This document shows positions 62,785-64,000 of a stretch of 64,000 nt of DNA, one piece after another. Source of the DNA: Kaistella polysaccharea (GTDB taxonomy: Bacteria; Bacteroidota; Bacteroidia; Flavobacteriales; Weeksellaceae). The DNA lies in the NCBI RefSeq assembly GCF_020410745.1, contig NZ_CP084528.1:2108001-2172000 (forward strand), given 5' to 3'. The notes under the pieces were generated by a model. The model had not been told where the DNA came from. It did not search any database and saw only the letters and a list, made by a program, of their open reading frames with translations. Both the position numbers and the translations under genes were made by a program. Every line of letters begins with the position of its first letter. The stretch's first letter is position 1.

Positions 62785-63516
62785 ATGAACAGGAATATTA
62801 TTGCCATTGCGATTGCCGCCTTCGGTTTCATCATCGGCCTTGGGATTTTGGGCAGCGCCATTAAAAATAGAAATAAAGCGGACAATACCATTTCAGTGAC
62901 GGGTTTGGGAACAAATAAATTTACCTCCGACTTAATTGCCTGGAGCGGTAATTTTTCCCGGAACAGTTTTGAACTCAAATCAGCGTACGACGATCTCGCC
63001 GATGATAAAAAAGTAATTGAGAATTATCTCACTTCTAAAGGAATTCCGATAGATCAGATGGTTTTTTCCGCGGTAGATATTCAGAAACAATTTAATTATG
63101 GCAGTGATGCAAACGGAAGAAGTACGCAAACTTTTGCCGGATATCAATTATCACAAACCGTTTCCATAGACAGCAAAGACGTGGCAAAAGTGGAAAACCT
63201 TTCCCGTAATATTACCGAAATTATCAATCTCGGAATAGAATTCACCTCTTCACCACCAAATTACTTTTATACCAAATTAGGCGACGTAAAACATCAGATG
63301 ATTGCCGATGCCACCAAAGATGCAAAACAGCGCGCGGAGAAAATTGCGGAAAATGCAGGGGCAAAATTGGGGAATCTGAAAAAAGCAACCATGGGCGTTA
63401 CCCAAATTACCGCACCAAATTCTACGGAAGAATTTTCCTATGGTGGAACATTTAATACTTCTTCAAAAAATAAGGAAGCCAGTATCACCATCAAACTGGA
63501 ATATGAAGTGAATTAA
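62785..63516 (+). CDS. SIMPL domain (DUF541) protein
   Basis: 243 aa. One N-terminal membrane helix (NIIAIAIAAFGFIIGLGILG) anchors the protein. The rest is the SIMPL/DUF541 fold: ISVTGLGTNKFTSDLIAWSG, AYDDLADDKKVIENYLTSKGI, GYQLSQTVSI and DAKQRAEKIAENAGAKLGNL. Members are oligomeric periplasmic or membrane-associated proteins linked to stress resistance and, in some hosts, to signalling; the biochemical role is unclear. It follows the cassette by 164 bp and probably has its own promoter, though no perfect box was found. Confidence 0.88.
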   Translation: MNRNIIAIAIAAFGFIIGLGILGSAIKNRNKADNTISVTGLGTNKFTSDLIAWSGNFSRNSFELKSAYDDLADDKKVIENYLTSKGIPIDQMVFSAVDIQKQFNYGSDANGRSTQTFAGYQLSQTVSIDSKDVAKVENLSRNITEIINLGIEFTSSPPNYFYTKLGDVKHQMIADATKDAKQRAEKIAENAGAKLGNLKKATMGVTQITAPNSTEEFSYGGTFNTSSKNKEASITIKLEYEVN

Positions 63517-63605
63517 ACAATTTGTAGTGGGAAATGGAAGCATGAATTTCCAGTTTTATTTTCAGATTTCCTCACAAAAATTTATAATTAAATATCTTAA
63601 AAAAA

Positions 63606-64000
63606 ATGGAAAATCATCTTTTAAATGAGAGCTTCGGCACTTTATCAGAAACCATCAACGGTTTAGTAAAAATTGGTTATATCCACGATTTTAATATTCT
63701 GGAAGACTGTCTAGTTTGCCATCAAGCCAATTTAAAATTGTCACCGGCAGAATTTCATATTGAAAAGGTTTACCGTTTTGAAGGGGTGTCAGATCCAGAT
63801 GATCAAGCGATTCTGTACGTAATTTCTTCGCCGAAGTTTAATATGAAAGGAACTTTAGTCAATGGGTATGGAATTTCCTCCGATGAAAATACATCAAAAA
63901 TAATCGAACAGTTAGAAACTCACCCGTTATCTGTTACCTCAGAAATAAAATCTAATGAGGCAACTACACTTCGGCCCGAAGGAAACCGGGTTTTAGATGC
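63606..64000 (+). CDS. Short conserved protein (phosphoribosylpyrophosphate-synthetase-labelled family), cut by window edge
   Basis: 131 complete codons from the ATG at 63606 without a stop. The part MENHLLNESFGTLSETINGL..DFNILEDCLVCHQANL..EKVYRFEGVSDPDDQAILYVISS resembles a roughly 100-residue Bacteroidota family often labelled phosphoribosylpyrophosphate synthetase although it lacks that enzyme's motifs; C36 and C39 in DCLVCHQ could bind a metal. The frame continues past the usual end with TTLRPEGNRVLDA, suggesting a longer protein or a fusion, perhaps with a cupin-like domain. That last point is a guess from a remembered motif. Confidence 0.6.
   Translation, partial: MENHLLNESFGTLSETINGLVKIGYIHDFNILEDCLVCHQANLKLSPAEFHIEKVYRFEGVSDPDDQAILYVISSPKFNMKGTLVNGYGISSDENTSKIIEQLETHPLSVTSEIKSNEATTLRPEGNRVLD

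Noticed and set aside
1-64000. CRISPR arrays, insertion sequences, prophage, integrases and tRNA genes
   Set aside because: No regular direct repeats with spacers, no transposase or integrase motifs and no tRNA cloverleaf besides the tRNA-like part of tmRNA were found by reading.

Overview
The window looks like a chromosomal piece of a low-GC member of the Bacteroidota, most likely a flavobacterium of the Chryseobacterium/Kaistella type (Weeksellaceae). The reasons are a SusC/SusD pair, a TonB receptor with a short N-terminus, a GYDIA-type GHMP kinase, BshC (bacillithiol synthesis), a short NusA, promoters of the Bacteroidota form TAnnTTTG, near absence of Shine-Dalgarno sites, and a tmRNA tag ending ALAA. 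This assignment is by family recognition only; no search was run.

Layout. 1-9.2 kb: start of a TonB receptor, NAD synthesis (nadC, nadB), a nitroreductase, dnaB-rnhA, an MFS exporter, an SMR exporter and a GH3-like protein. 9.4-15.9 kb: mfd, pth, a lipoprotein subtilase and a beta carbonic anhydrase. 16.0-38.3 kb: a large surface-polysaccharide locus. 38.5-43.3 kb: rimP-nusA-infB. 43.6-47.9 kb: an isolated SusC/SusD pair. 48.0-57.1 kb: putative porin, bshC, a LysM/periplasmic-binding-like protein, fabD, a GHMP kinase and pckA. 57.3-64 kb: a beta-barrel protein, a small lipoprotein, ssrA (tmRNA, minus strand), a 0.7-kb repeat-rich gap, three tandem related secreted proteins, a SIMPL protein and the start of a short conserved protein.

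The polysaccharide locus is mostly on the minus strand. It opens with ugd (UDP-glucuronate supply) and a membrane protein, followed by an ABC-type export system: one permease (Wzm) and two ATPases (Wzt-like) whose ATPase domains are nearly identical but whose C-terminal domains differ. Between the ATPases lie a GT61 glycosyltransferase and a four-gene set (FdtA/QdtA-type ketoisomerase, FemAB-like acyltransferase, formyltransferase, DegT aminotransferase) that fits synthesis of a dTDP-3-amino-3,6-dideoxyhexose that is N-acylated or N-formylated. About nine more glycosyltransferases and three hexapeptide acyltransferases follow, with two glycosyltransferases inserted in the opposite orientation. 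The dTDP-4-keto-6-deoxyglucose precursor genes (rmlA/rmlB) are not in the window.

Non-coding signals stand out. Five genes in the first 9.3 kb have a perfect TAnnTTTG box exactly 4 nt before the start codon, suggesting leaderless transcripts. mfd and rimP each have a promoter followed by a terminator-like hairpin inside the leader. A perfect DnaA box lies upstream of dnaB, and two kinds of palindromic repeat lie upstream of ssrA. No CRISPR array, insertion sequence, phage or plasmid module was seen. The best candidates for something undescribed are the three-gene secreted cassette at 60.3-62.6 kb and the twin-ATPase export system.
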